Counted from the first letter of the stretch, positions 23,069 through 36,605 are shown. The stretch: DNA of 64,000 nt from Hemerocallis citrina (GCA_017893485.1 CM030363.1:178372435-178436434); one strand, 5' to 3'. A program made the numbers and translations. Notes: generated by a model from the sequence alone, not told the origin.

Positions 23069-23074
23069 TTTATT
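23069..23074 (-). terminator. Poly(A) signal after element C pol
   Basis: AATAAA on the - strand (TTTATT on +), about 110 bp past the integrase end, matching the AATAAA after F gag-pol. Confidence 0.4.
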
Positions 23075-23179
23075 ACATGCATTGGCCGCATCACATGTTT
23101 TGGCCTTGAAAGGAAAATGAAAGAACTGAAAAATAGGGAAACTAGATCTAAGTGGTGTTTAGGCGCTCTCTTGATACTT

Positions 23180-24056
23180 CATTAAGTGCTGGGTGTTCTG
23201 GTCCTTGGTATCTTTTTCCTCCCCGGATCTTCAAGTTGGTATGCTCTAGGGCAGACAATTTTGGAGATCCTGTACGGTCCCTCCCAGTTTGGAGCTAGTT
23301 TTTCTTTCTTGCGAGGACATAATATTTCTAGCTTGCGAAGTACTAGGTCTCCTTCTTTGAGATTTGTGGGGTGTACGCTCTTATTATAGGATCGCTCTTC
23401 TCTTTGTTGATAGATCTTTTATCGTATGGATGCTCTCTCGCAGATCTCATCAATGAGGTTGATGTTGCTTCAGAGATTGTGGGAGTTCTGTTCTTCGCTA
23501 AGGCTAGTAAGAGGGGAGAGGGTAGTCCGACCTCGAGGTGTATGAGGGCTTCGGATCCATATGTAAGATTGAATGGAGATTCTACTGTTGGGGTTCTCTT
23601 GGTGGTTTGGTAGGACCATAGCACATTGAGGAGCTGTTCGACCCAAACTGAAGGGAATCATTGTTGGATGCCGACATCGGTGCAGAACTTGCGGAACGTG
23701 GCCCCTATGAATTGAGTTCTGTTGTCAGTTACTAGGATTTGGAGTATACCGAACCGATAAACAATGTTCTTCCAGAAGAACTGCTGGACCCTATTCTCTG
23801 TAATCATCGCTGATGGTTCGGCTTTGATCCACTTGAAGAATTAGTCGATTGCCACCACGAAGAATTTTCTTTGACCGATTGCAAGAGGAAAAGGTTCGAG
23901 CAGGTCCATCCCCCACATAGCGAAAGGGATTGGACTGGACATGGAGGAGAACTCGGCTTGAGGTGTCCATCGGATGGATGAGAACCTTTGGCATGAAGTA
24001 CACTGACGAACATGTTGTTGAGCATCACTTAGGAGCGTAGGCCAAAATTAACCATG
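23180..24056 (-). pseudogene. Element C integrase part of pol, decayed
   Basis: Core and C-terminal integrase fragments in - orientation. YQTTKRTPT.ESPFNLTYGSEAL (near 23560-23620) matches YRTSRRTPTGESPFNLTYGAEAV of F. Stops and frameshifts separate the pieces. It runs up to the D1 insertion, which begins right after the coding for the zinc-binding part; the reading resumes at 27604. Confidence 0.85.
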
Positions 24057-24061
24057 ATTTA

Positions 24062-27000
24062 TGTCACGCCCCGCTTCCAAAAAACACGGAATGCAAGCAC
24101 GTGACACGGCCCAGTGAATGACTTGCGTCATCCATAGGCTGTTATTGATCCAACTCAACAATATAAACAAGTAATGAAACAACCACGCATATAATGAAAA
24201 GATAATCACATAAATAACAACATTGGAAATTAATGCATAAAAATAACCAACATCAAATAACTCAACATCTGGAAATTTAACAAACAATATTCGGGTCGAA
24301 GCCCACAATACAAAGAAATAGCATTTGTCCAAATTTATTAAGGTCTTCAAATAAAACAACATTTATTTAGCGACGCAGTAAAACATCTTTTTCACCAATG
24401 CTGCTCTCCTATTCCATCAGGTAAATCTTCTTGGATACCTGTAAGTTGCTCATCTAAAAAGAGGAAAAAGAAGGTCCTTGGAGCAAGTCGTGGACATGCA
24501 AGTGGAGAAACAGAGAAACAATGGCAATAGTGGTATAATAATGAATTCAAAAAACGATGAAATCAATAGAGTTGAACAGTGACAAAGAGATAATAGTACA
24601 ATATGCAATAACTATGATTTACCATGATAACGATAAACGATATCAATAATGGCAATAATAACGATAACACTGTTCAATAAGATAACAATATGCAATGATA
24701 ATGTGATGAGAGCCTTAGGTCTATTATTCATTTTTAATCCTAACTAATGCACGTACTACTGTGTCCCATGTGTGCCGTACCACAGGTTCGATGCGTACAA
24801 TCAATTTCGTTTAGACTAAGGTGGCAGATTCTATAGTTCATGTACTGGGTATGATGACGATAACGATAGTAACACTGGACATGTGTAATTTCTTATACGA
24901 TGTCGATAACGATAAAACACTCGACATGTGTAATTTCTTACACGATGCCGATAACGATAAAATACTGGACATGTGTAATTTCTTACTCGTTGCCGATAAC
25001 GATAATATTCACTGGCCATCATCCGAGTACACTTACTATATTGTCAACTACCCTAATCAACCCTTAACCCCGACTTTGATTTATTTCCTTTATTCAATTA
25101 ACACACAATAATGCAATTAATAAGGGACGCTAGAGAAGGTGACAAAACAACCCTAGGATCATGCAATATACTCTATACAAATAAATACACTAAATATAAC
25201 ATTATAAATACAATTGTACATTATAAAACATAGAATCCCAATTCTGGACAGCAGTAGGTTGCTGTACCAAAATCAGAATTCCGTTGCTACAGGACAGCAA
25301 ATGTGGATCTGTCAGGTGGTCTAGAAACTAGACTCCTGCCTGGTTCCAACGCATACTTAAAGTCTATATTCCGACAATGATAGCTAGGCAAAATTCAGTG
25401 TTCTTTACAGATTTTAGTTTCTGGCTGGGTGTCAATGTTGTCTAATTTCAGTTATAAAGGCAGTAAATAATCATCACAAAAATCAGTAAAAATAATTTTT
25501 AACACCCTAAACATGTTATCTACAAATCTGGAATTTATCTTGGCCATGTATAATCATTAGTTCACTTAATTTATTAGCCTAACATGTTGTGTACATGAAT
25601 CTGGAATTACAGTGCAGCTGTAGCAAAAGGGTCATAACCCAGGCGATATAAATCAGAATTCGGAAAGTCTAGTGTCTATTGACATCTAGACAAATAGGGC
25701 TACGTTTCATCTTCAGGGAGTTTCTGATTTTAATGAAGTTATCTAGGTCTAAACAGCACAATAAGATTCAGGATGGTGTAAATTCCAGAATAGTCAACAT
25801 GTCCATTTTGAATAAAATGATTAAAAGTTAAGAATAATAAATTGGAGTTTAATAATCATAATCACAGCGAACCATTCTTATGTGAACATGGTATTAAGGT
25901 AAATGATGTCCATAATTCTAATAATTACAATTCAACTAATTTATCAATAGCAATCACATGAACAATCAACTAATTTATACAATCTACTATAGCTAGTTGT
26001 CATTAATGCCATGATATGAAATGTGACAATAATTTCCTATTTTTATATTCAATAACTATAACTACATGGGTGTATGTAAGATCCTTATACATTAGAGGCA
26101 AAAAGAAGACACGAAGTCGAGATTACCACTTGGATTCGCTCGTGTAAATCGTGGCATCTCAACGATAGATACAATAACATTTTACGATATTCAATAGGAT
26201 CCACTTGCGGAATTCAATAAAAATATCGAATATGATACAATAAATATTCGATAAGAAATGACTTGCCTTTTTGTGTAGACGGTTCGATAATTTAGTAGAG
26301 AATTCCGGGGAGCAATCCCAAGAATACGTACGAAGACCGTGCGAAGAAAACTAGCAAACAGCAGCAATCCTCCACACCCGATCTGACCCAAAACAGCGAA
26401 CGGCAAATCGGATTAGATGTGCCCAGAACACGAAATGGAAAAAGCGCCCAATAGGATTCCTCCTACGAACCAGATCTGATCTGAACAGCAAACAGCGGAA
26501 TCAGATCCGCTGCGCACACAACACCAAACAGGGATCAGATCCGATATCTGGGCTCGGATCTCGATGCGATCCAACGGTCTATATCTAATCCCGCCTCAAC
26601 CGGCTTCTTCTTCTTCCTTCTTCGTCGAAACAGAGAGCGAGGGAGAGCGGCAGCCTTGGCGACGTGTGGCGGGGCTCGCGATGACTGAGGCAGGCGACGT
26701 TGTCGGCAGTGCTATCGGCGGCACTGGTCAGGAAGCGACGCAACGATGTGCTTCGACGGCGGCGGAGCTCTGTTTCGCGCTCGAAATAGAGGAAGACGGA
26801 GCGCGCGATCTAGGGACTTCGACGGGGCTTGGATGACGACGACAAGAGCGGAAGTCGATGGGGATGGTGGAGTTGAGTTTGAGCGAGCGGCAATGGCGAC
26901 GATGGGTTCTACGGGTGCGTTGGGTTTGAGCGATGGAGTGGAGAAGATGACGAGGATTTGGGGGGGGGGGCTGATGGCGGCTAAGAGATGGAGATGGTGG

Positions 27001-27598
27001 CGACAGTTAGTGGAGGTCAACGGCGATGTGAAATGGGTTCAACGGTGAGTGAGCGGGAGGAAGAGAAGGGGAGTTTGGGTTTTGTTTTGTTTTGGTTGGT
27101 TTTTAATCAGACGATAAGAGAGATTACAGGAGAGAGAGAGATAATAAAGGTATAGTATAGAGTGGAGAGATAGTGGGGCTTAATAGTAGGGATTTAGTTA
27201 TTATTTTGGGAGTTACAGATCATGGGGATTGTGGGGGAGTGATTAGGAGAATTGATAGGGATTAGTCCGTTAGAAAGAATCTGGGGTTGATTTGGGTTTG
27301 TGGGTTTAGGTGAGAGATCCAATAGGAGGAGGATATTGGGCTTTAGGTACAAAGTGGGTCAAATTGAGGACAATTCACAACCCAAGAAGACAAGACAAAT
27401 AATCTAAAATTAAATCCAAATTAAAAATACAAGGAGTAGATTTTAAAATAAGCAATTGGGATCAGGATTAGATTAAGAATAACATTAGGATAAATATTAT
27501 TTAACAAAAAATGCGACAAATGAATTGAATTACAATTCTGATAGAGATTACAACTGAGATCAATAACAGAAAAAGGAAAAATGAAAACGGGAGTTACA
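24062..27598. mobile_element. D1: 3.5-kb TG..CA element without coding capacity
   Basis: The insert starts TGTCACGCCCCGCTTCC, ends GGGAGTTACA, and is flanked by perfect 5-bp duplications ATTTA (24057-24061 and 27599-27603). Pol of element C reads across once it is removed. TG..CA ends and a 5-bp TSD are LTR-retrotransposon hallmarks, but I see no gag, pol, PBS or internal long direct repeat. It may be a solo LTR about 3.5 kb long or a large non-coding derivative. A GC-rich block (26560-27060) lies toward the right end. A second copy, D2, begins at 31572. Confidence 0.8.
24872..25012 (+). repeat. 45-bp minisatellite in D1
   Basis: Three copies of a unit with CTGGACATGTGTAATTTCTT, then an ACGATGCCGATAACGATAA segment, at about 24875, 24920 and 24965. 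The 96-codon ORF over it is a repeat artefact. Confidence 0.88.
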
Positions 27599-27603
27599 AT
27601 TTA

Positions 27604-30600
27604 AGATCTTGTGGGAGAGAGATTTGGCTCCCATATGAGCGCCCTGACCCCTTCATGGATTTCTTTGATGGCATATTGGGCTTCTTCGGGAGATAGACAT
27701 CACAGAGAGGTCCTGCCATCTACCGTAGTGTAGGAGCGCTTGTACATGACCCACTCGATGAGTGTGTATCGCTCGGCTCTTGTTCAAAATTTTCTAGCTT
27801 CAAAGGGTTATTAAGGAACTCGAACAGAGGCATATTCCAGTTCTCCTCATGTGGCGGGGGAGGTATCACCATGAGCTCGAGGCCTTCTTCTTCAATGTTG
27901 GGCCTAAGGAGGACTTCAATCAGGACGGTGTGGTCAAGCCCTTCAAAGGAGTAGGAAGCCAACTTTAATAGGGCGTCTGCATGCCCGTTCTCTTCACGAG
28001 GGATACGGATGACCTCCGCCTCTTAGAAGGTGGCTAGTAGCTTCTTGGTATGGGTCAGATACTTAATCATTCGGTCATCTCTGGCCTCGTAGTCTTCTAG
28101 GACTTGGTTCACCACCAATTGAGAGTCACTAACTACTTTGATGTGTCGAGCTCCAGCTTTACGGGCTAGAAGTAAGCCGGCTATGAGTGCTTCATACTAT
28201 GCTTCATTGTTGGAAGCTTGAAAGTTGATGCGGAGTGAGCACAGGAGAATGAAATCATCTGGACTCGCCAGTATGTCTCCCGCTTCGCTTCCCTCGATGT
28301 ATGAGGATCCATCGACGTAGACGCTCTAAAATGGAGGGTCTTTGCCTTCCTCGTGGGGGTCAGGGAAGGTGCTCTCTACAATGAATTCTGCTAGAGCTTG
28401 AGCTTTGATGGCGGTCTTCGGCTGATAATTTGTCGTGTTGGCTCAGTTCGATAGACCACTTCATAAGTTGCCCTAAGCTCTCTGGTCTGTGCAACACCTG
28501 CTTGAGGGGTTGGTAAGTAAGAATGACCATTGAGTAGGCCTGGAAGTACGGGCGAAGCTTGCGAGCATCCATGATCATCGCGTAGGCCATCTTCTCCATT
28601 TTTGAGTAACGGAGTTCGGCAATCAGTCTTTGGGCCTTATCCTCCTCCCTTACCAAGACGTCACTGAGGGTCTAATCTAAAGTGGCGAGGTAGAGGTAGA
28701 GCACCTCTCCTGGCTTGGGCTTTCTCAGGAGCGTGGAATTTGCTAGATATGCCTTGAGTTGCTCAAAGGACTCCTGTTGTGGTTGTCCCCACTCAAATCC
28801 TTTCGCCCCTCTTAGTCCTAGAAGAACGGGAGACACTTCTCCCCTGACTTGGAGAGAAAGTGTCTAATGGTGGCGAGACGCCCTGTAAGTCTTTGGACTT
28901 CTTTGATGTTGGACGGGGGAGCCATGTCCAAAATAGCTTGGATCTTCTCTGGGTTAACCTTTATCCCCCTTTGGCTGACCATAAACCCTAGGAATTTTCC
29001 TGATGATACGTCGAAGGCACATTTAAATGGATTGAGTCTCATGTTATCTCTCCGTAAGACGTCGAAGGCTTCCTGAAGATCATTCACATGATCTTTTTTA
29101 CTGAGGCTCTTCACCAACATATCTTCTACATGGAGTTCCATGTTCCTGCCGATCTGTTCCTTGAAGACCTTGTTGGTGAGGTGTTGATAAGTAGCTCCGA
29201 CATTCTTTACCTCGAAGGGCATAACACGGTAACAATAGAGGCCTTAGTTAGCGGTGAAAGAGGTCTTTGGAATGTCCGCGAGGGGGGGGGACATTTTGAT
29301 CTGATTGTACCATGAGAAAGGTGTCCATGAAGCTTAAGAGCTCATGATCGAATGTGGCGTCGATCAGGGCATCGATGGGAAGGGAAAACGGATCTTTCAG
29401 ACATGCTTTGTTCAAGTCTGTGAAGTCGATGTAAATTCTCCACTTACCATTGGCCTTCTTTACCATTACTACGTTTGCGAGTTATTCAGGGTAACTGATC
29501 TCTTAGATGAACCGAGCCGCTAGGAATTTATCTACTTCTTCTATGGTGGCTTGTTGTCGATTCGGGGCAAATTTGCGATGCTTCTGCTGGACTGTCTTGG
29601 CTTCAAGGTCTATGCTGAGGTAGTACATAAGTAATTCTTCTAAAGTACCAAGCATATTGGTAGTGGTTCAGGCGAATAGGTCTTGGTTCCCCCTAATGTA
29701 CTTGATGATCTCTTCCTTGACGTGGTGGGGGAGGACTTTGCTCACTTGGAATGTCTTGGTCGGGTCCTCCTTAGAAATGGAGATCTCTTCTAGTTCTTCC
29801 ACTGGCTCTGAGATGGCTTGGCTGCCCCCTTAGGGGAGTTCTAGTGCTTGTGAAAAGACCGGACCTCCCATTGAAGTCATATAACATTTCCGAGCAGTCT
29901 CTTGGCTTCACTTGACTTCTTCCACCCCTGCCGAGGTTGGGAATTTCATCTTCATGTGAAAGGCCGAGGGTACGGCATGAAGCACAGTTAGGTCGGATCG
30001 GCCAAGGATGGCATTGTAAGCGACTTTCACATCGATGACCATGAAGTTCATCGGCTCTGTTCGGGTTATCGTGGCTTTTTCAGCGGTCACATCATGGTGA
30101 ATACTCCTTCAGTTGTTACTGGCACTCCAGAGAATCTGTAGAGAGTGTATCCGGTAGGTTTTAGGCAACCTCGGGAGAGCATGAGGCCATCGAAGGCTTC
30201 TAGGAAGAGGATATAGACAGAACTACCACTGTCAACCAGGATCCGGCACACTTCTTGATTGACCATGTTGAAACTACTGATGAGGGCATCACAGTGGGGC
30301 ATTAAGAAGCCTTGTAGATCCTTGTTCGAGATTGTCACTAGAATCCCGAGGCTTCTGGGCAGTGGGAAATTCTACACCGAATTAACTTCTCAGATGAAAG
30401 CCTTTCGGGTGGAGTTCGACTCTCCCCCATTGGACCTCCATGGATAAAGTGGAGGATGACCCCAAGTTTGGAGTCTTGGGACTCAGAGGGCCTTTCGGTT
30501 CGCTTGTTAGCTCATCAGGTTGGAGAAGGATCGTCCTCCTAACGAACCTGGCCAATTATCCTCGCAGAATGAGGGCTTCGATCTCCTTAAGTCTCCGACA

Positions 30601-31489
30601 ATGTCCGTGTCGTGGCTGTGGTCCCTATGAAAGCAGCACCACTTGTCCTCGTTCCCTCTTTTACCAGGGATATTCATCTTTGGGGGAGGTTGGAGAAGTC
30701 CTTCCCTATCTACTTCCATAAGGACATCCAAGATGCTATTTTTGAGGGAGGTGAACTTTTCAAAACGAGGATAAGGGCAATGCTGACCGTTATTGTCTTT
30801 CTGGAGTTTCTTGGGACCTTCTTCAACTACACCCTTCTATTTTTTTCAGGATGGGGTCTACTTCTGATTTTGGGGATGCATGGCCTCTTCAGTCCGGATG
30901 TACTTCTTACTCCTCAGCAGGAGTTTTGAGAAGTCTCGAGGAGGCCTCTTAGCGAGGGATGCCTTTAGATCGGCATGGTTGATGTTATGTCTGAATGTTG
31001 CAGAGGAAACTGATTGGTCGAGAGAGGCAATATACCGAGCTTCGGCGGTAAAGCACCGAACATAATCTCTTAGGTTCACCTTCCCTTTGACTGAGGGCTA
31101 GCAAGGATGCACTTGTTTTTTCAGCTCGGCGACTGCTAACAATGTGGGTGAGGAAGAGCTCCTCAAACTAGTCAAATGAGAAGATGGAGGCTGGGGATAA
31201 ACATGAGTATCAATCTCTCGCTGGCCCCTTCATCGTGGTTGGGAAGGTATTGCAGAAGAGTGCATCTGAGGATTGATGGATCATCATAAGAGTTTTAAAA
31301 CTCTTGATATGATTAGCCAGATCAGACTCCCTATTATGGGATTCAAAATGAGGCGGCTTGAAGGTCTCGGGGACCGAGGCTTCCATGATGGCCCTGGAGA
31401 AGAGGGGTCTGCTTGGGCGGAAGTTCTTGGTCTGTTGACATTCTTCGAGGTTGCTCTTGCTGAGGTGTCTCTCCATCTCTCGAAGGCGG
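27604..31489 (-). pseudogene. Element C gag, protease, RT and RNase H, decayed
   Basis: Right to left: gag core (RPSRPLFSRAIMEASVPETF, 31480-31210), gag CCHC-like knuckle (DKWCCFHRDHSHDT, near 30640), protease (VDSGSSVYILFLEAF, near 30220), RT (29480-28790) and RNase H with the linker to integrase (28450-27604). Many stops and frameshifts are present. The RT catalytic YVDD reads HVED, which removes the first aspartate. The frame continues into the integrase fragment at 24056 once D1 is removed. Confidence 0.88.
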
Positions 31490-31515
31490 TGTAACACCCC
31501 GTAATTTTCAAAGAG

Positions 31516-31516
<1 letters not shown>
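31490..31516. other. Break in element C: start of another TG element
   Basis: Gag coding of element C ends abruptly at TGTAACACCCCGTAATTTTC. TGTAACACCCCG resembles the TGTCACGCCCCG start of D1/D2. Only about 27 bp remain before an AT microsatellite, so identity is a guess. Confidence 0.35.

Positions 31517-31571
<55 letters not shown>
31517..31571. repeat. (AT)n microsatellite
   Basis: About 27 uninterrupted AT repeats directly before the D2 start. The Tyr/Ile-repeat ORF across it is an artefact. Confidence 0.97.
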
Positions 31572-31575
<4 letters not shown>

Positions 31576-34500
31576 ACGCCCCGCTTTCCTAAAAGAATAC
31601 GGAATACGGATACATGACAAAAGCCCAGCGAATGATTTTCATCATCCATAAGCTGTTTAAGAATCTTTACAACATCTCACGAAATAATCAGAGTCAGAAG
31701 CAAAATTATCAACCAACATGCACATATGAACCAAAATACCAATAAGAATACTTGAAACGAAATATATAATCTCAAATATTCATGATCCGAATAAAACAAA
31801 TATCCTGGGTCACATTGCCCAAATACAAATAAATCCAAGTACAAGAATACAATATTGTTCAAACTGCTACAAGAAATAATAATAATAATAAAATTCAGCA
31901 CTAATACTTCATGTCACCGATACCATCTGGAACCTGTTCTCCAAAATCTGCAATTTAACAATTGTAGGGAAGAGAAAAAGAGAAAACAAGTACCCGTCAA
32001 TTACAAGTTACGGGCTGCTTGTAATGCAGGATACAAGTACATGGGAAAAAACTAACTAGCAACATGGTATAAGCATGATATCAAAATATAACAACTAGCA
32101 TGGCAAGGTGAACGAGTACAAGTAGCATGTATCAAGTGTCAAGTGAACAACTATCATGTAAACAGGCAACAAGTGTTGAGTAAGCAGGTAAACAGGTAAC
32201 ATGTGTCAAGTATCAAGTACAAGTCTCATGTATCATGTAGTCAAGTATCAAGTAAGCATGTATCATGTTCAAGTAGCAAGTGGCATGTATCATGTCATGT
32301 AGTTATTACTATCTAGGTAGCACTTCATGCGCCACATATTATAACACATGGTTATTACAACAAACAGTTTCGTTTTAGATTTCATAGTGGACCATAGGAG
32401 GGCAGTGTACTCAGGGACAAGTAATCCAAATTATATACCAAATTTCAAATTAACCAAATCATATACCAAATTCCAAATAATCCAAATCATATACCAAATT
32501 CCAACTAATCCAAATCATATATCAAATTTCAAATAACCCAAATCATATACCAAATTCCAAATATGGAAAATACGGGCTCTCTTCCGAGTACACGTTTCTG
32601 AATTATCCACTATTAGATCTTTTCCTTAAACCTCAGCTTGATTATTTATTATTAATGTCAAACAAGCATGTACGTATACAAAATATATCAAGAATAACAT
32701 GGCATGATCATGTGACAAGTTCAAGTTGCAAGATAAATATGTACGGGTGCAAGATAACTCATAAAAGAATGAAATAACCAAATCTCAAGTTCAGGACAGC
32801 AAGACCACACTGCAGTAAAACAGTGATTCCCGTTGTTACAAACAGCAAATCTAAACATATAGAAAATAGACTCCCAACCGAATTCAGAGAATACAAATAA
32901 GTCATATACTAATTCACAAAAATATAACTCAAAACTGATTTGAATACAGAAAACACGTTCGGCCAGAAATCAGGAAATCGAATTCGAGAGCAGGAAACAG
33001 CATAAAAGCACATTAAATAAATCCACAAAAAATTCTGGGGTATTCCCCTAAATGTCTAGTATCAGAATATAAACTTTCATAATTTTCCAATAAAATTAGA
33101 TCAGTTATCAAAAATCAGAAAATATCAAGAAACGATAGTTTGACAAATCTGGAATTGCCAACGCTGCTGTACGAAAACTATAATATCTCGCAACCAGTGA
33201 AACAAAATCCAAATCCGCCAAAGGGAGAAGAAAATAGACAAAATAATCTAACTTTCATATTTCATAAATATTTTCTATACAGTAAAAGGAATCAGGGTGT
33301 AAAAACGATTCTTTACAGAACAGCAAGCAAAATACAACAAGTATAGTTTTCATAAACGAGCATGAAACGGTATATAAAGCTCATCAGTAAAATCTATTAA
33401 AATTCTGGGTAATCCCTAACTAGATATAGTAAAACTGACCAAAGTTTTAGATCAAAATAAAATATGTAGCATAAGTATCCAAATAATTTAATCTTCAAAA
33501 TCACCAAGAAACGAAATCTGAAAACGAATTACACCTTTGTAGTAAAACAGTCATATTTCACACATACGAAAACGAAATCGAGTAAGGTCAGAGGGGTTGG
33601 AAAGAAGACGAATTTATCTACAAATCATGTTTTAAACTGAAATTAAGATTCTGACCTTAACATAGGTCTAAATTACTGATCAAGACAGATCATCGACAAA
33701 ACACAGAATTTCCTCAAAAAAAAAAAAAAAACAAAATCACATAGATCCAACGAAACTTGATCCAAACGCAACCAAACATGAAATCGAGTCTACCAAGTGT
33801 CCAAATAACATGAAATAGGGTAATTAACATATCTAAATCAAGTCTATCACATGGTTCTCAACAAATACCTAAATTCTCATAAGAAGTCTCACATACATGA
33901 TCTAATCAAGAACGGTGAAACCTAAGTTGTTTTATGTCAATATTGTGTCCTGAGACAACTATGGTCAAATCATTATAGAGACAATATCAACAAGGGGCTT
34001 TCGCACACGAATTGTATCTAGAACCTAACTATACTACAAGCGGTATTTTTGACTTGTATCATACAAAGAAATTTGAGTATAAGTTACTTGCTTGAAAGAC
34101 GACGAATCCCCTTGAAAGAAAGAGAATAACGAGAATGGATCCCAGGCACGAACTCAATAGCAACAATTCACAAACAGGATGATCACGAACAAGAGGAACA
34201 ACTGGTCGTGAACACGATCAGACGGTTGAGATCAAAAGATCAAGAGATCAAGGCGGTCGGATCAGATCGGACGACTCTGATTGAAGATCAAGATCAAGAG
34301 CAAGATGTGATCGGTATCTTGATGATGAAGATGATGATCGGATCAGATCGACGATCGGATGGCCACCAATCAAAGTGATCAACAACTCCAAGATGATGAT
34401 AGTGCGATCCAATTGTCCATAATCAAAGATGATGATTGAGATCCAACGGACGGCCAAGATCAAGAGATCAAGAATCACGGTCATGAACAAGATCAATCGG

Positions 34501-35324
34501 ACGGCTAACAATCAATCAATCATGATCAAGATCACAACCAACGGACGGCCCACAACCAAGGAAGATCGAAACTCCATGATCACAGCAACAACCCAAAACC
34601 AACAGAAATATCCATGGCAATGGGCTGCACTGGCCTCAACGGCAGGCGGGCGGCGGCCAGGTGACATGGCGGTGGGGCAGCACCGCCGAGGGGAAGCCTC
34701 GGGCTGAGCGACTGGCTGCATTTGCTGTTGTCGGGCTGTGCACACAGGAGGGGAGACGCACAGGGCGTCACCTGCACTGCGGTTGCTGCTGCGTCGCCGC
34801 AGGCATGGCACGACGCTGCTGTGGTGGTCGCAACAGCGCAGGGGAAAGGGTGAAGCAGGGGATCGCTGCAGTGGCTGTTGGGGGACGCTATTGGTGTTGC
34901 GTCGCTGCGGGTTGATGCGATGCCAGGAGGAGCAAGGGAGCACATGGGTGATGGCGGGAGTGGGTTTGAAGGAAGATGGGAGTATGAAGACGAAGAGGCG
35001 GCTGTTGATATATGAGAAGATGAACAGGTTGTATGGGGGTATTAATAGGTTAGGGGTTAATGCAGGTGGGTATTGGGGATAGGGTATAATAACAGGGTAT
35101 GGGGATGTTAACGGGTTCTGGGTGTTACGGGTTTGGTAGGGGTAAAACCGGGTAGGGAAAGAAGTAGGGTCAACGGGTTAGATAATGGGTTTTAGGATAA
35201 TGAATCCAAAATCCAATAAGAAAAATAGGGTATAAAAATCCATTAGGAAATAAAATAATCAATAAAATTGAAGGTTTATATAACAAAATAAAATTGTACT
35301 ACAATATGAAATTTATTTGAAATA
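31572..35324. mobile_element. D2: second TGTCACGCCCCG element, left part
   Basis: It starts TGTCACGCCCCGCTTTCC in the AT repeat and shares with D1 the words TCATCCATAAGCTGTT and the general layout, including a GC-rich block near the right (34600-35090). AT-rich and non-coding. It is interrupted at 35324 by the CACTA transposon. The AT-rich sequence after the CACTA (53988-~54020) continues it, but its own right end (a GTTACA-like end) is not seen in the window. Confidence 0.7.
32422..32562 (+). repeat. ~29-bp minisatellite in D2
   Basis: Five copies of AATCCAAATCATATACC followed by AAATTCCAAAT. Just upstream (32100-32300) is a looser array of CAAGTATCAAGTAAGCATGTATCATG-like words. Confidence 0.85.
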
Positions 35325-35659
35325 CACTACAAGACTAACAGTCTTTACCGGCGTTTTTTTGCACATTTACCGGCGTTTATAAACCCCACTATAGATACCA
35401 CCGGCGTTTTATAAATCGTCGGTGCAAGTGTCGCTGAATCGTGTGTCGTTGTAGCTTAGGGACATTCACCGGTGTTTTTTACGACCGCCGGTGTAGGTTA
35501 AAACTATACCGGCGGTCGTAAAAATACCGGGGAATGTGTGGTTTCGTTTGAAAGTGCTGTTTTCGGCCATCACCTACATCGGCGTTTTTAAAACGCCGGT
35601 ATATTCCGCCAGTTTTTTGCTGAAAGCTACACCGGCACTTGTAAAAACGCCGGTGTAGC

Positions 35660-36600
35660 TATATTTTTTTTAAAAAAAAATTTTTTTAAAAATTAAAAAT
35701 CAAAAAAAAAAAAAAACCTTCAGCACTCTTATTAATCAAAACCAATTGCAAAACTAAAAGAGACCCATTATAATATATATGAATGAAGCATAATAGTATA
35801 ATATCAATAAATTGTAATCTCATAAACATAATAATGTGATCTCACCACATTCATAACCAAAATATGGAGTTCAAAATATTGAGTTACAAAGAGTGAAAAA
35901 GATTATTTTCACTGTCAAGATACTAACTGAGATGAAACTTATACTTTTATAATACTCATGAGATTACTGTTAATTGAAACCACAACATAAGTTCAAACAG
36001 GATTATTTCATCACTAGTCACTCCTCTGTAAATCATAGTATGCAACTTCAGTTACATAATCCATCTCATCATCACTTAAAACCAACGAGAAAGAACAATC
36101 TCATTTTCAAACCCAAGCAACAAGCATGAACATTATCTTAGAAACTGATACTCATCTAGACATCACGATATAATTGTATATAAAGTTAAGATATAAAAAA
36201 TTCCATCACTAGTCACTCCTATATAAAAAAATCATAGTGTGCAACTTCAGATACATTATCCATCTCATCTCTAAATTCAGACAAAAAAGCAACTGAGTAA
36301 CTCAGACAAAAAATTATTCGGTACCAAGTTTCAGATTGCATACCCCAGTCATCACCCAATTTGATGAACACTTATTTAAGAAAGGAGATAGTGGAAGGTC
36401 GATCACCCTTACACTGATACAGTACTTAGTAACTCAGAAGACAATTAAATTCAAGCAACTTCAAAACCACAACTAGAAAGCTTTTCAATTTGTGGGTGGA
36501 CACTAAGTGGAAAAGACAAGCTTTGAAACAAAGTTAGATATCACCACAAGAGTTAATAGCATCAAGTGCTACCCCTTCAGTCATGAAATTACCACCTAGA
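35660..36600. other. CACTA body, left: no gene seen
   Basis: AT-rich sequence after a T8/A9/T7 homopolymer patch (35663-35690). It includes a diverged internal duplication: CACTAGTCACTCCT with CATAGT.TGCAACTTCAG occurs near 36010 and 36205. I see no gene or RNA. Confidence 0.5.
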
Positions 36601-36605
36601 GCTGT

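Larger units (their letters stand above)
16079..31489 (-). mobile_element. Element C: decayed Tat-type LTR retrotransposon, interrupted
   Basis: Read right to left: gag core (31489), protease, RT and RNase H (to 27604), then insertion D1 (24062-27598), integrase (24056-23180), tandem array (22499-22955), antisense gene on + (18358-22320), W-box array (17200-18065), AT-rich spacer and 3' LTR (16684-16079). The LTR, gag and array match F and G, so it is the same family. The 5' LTR, PBS and gag N-terminus are absent. The element stops at 31490, where another sequence starts TGTAACACCCCG. They may lie beyond the window, across the nested insertions (inference). Confidence 0.88.

Noticed and set aside
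26564..27048. Possible host gene in the GC-rich block of D1
   Set aside because: Several frames open on both strands, no family resemblance, and it lies inside a bordered TG..CA element. D2 has the same block at 34600-35090 with different ORFs.
34512..35082. ORFs of 114-143 codons in D2
   Set aside because: Opposed overlapping frames in a GC-rich low-complexity block, not conserved with D1 at protein level.
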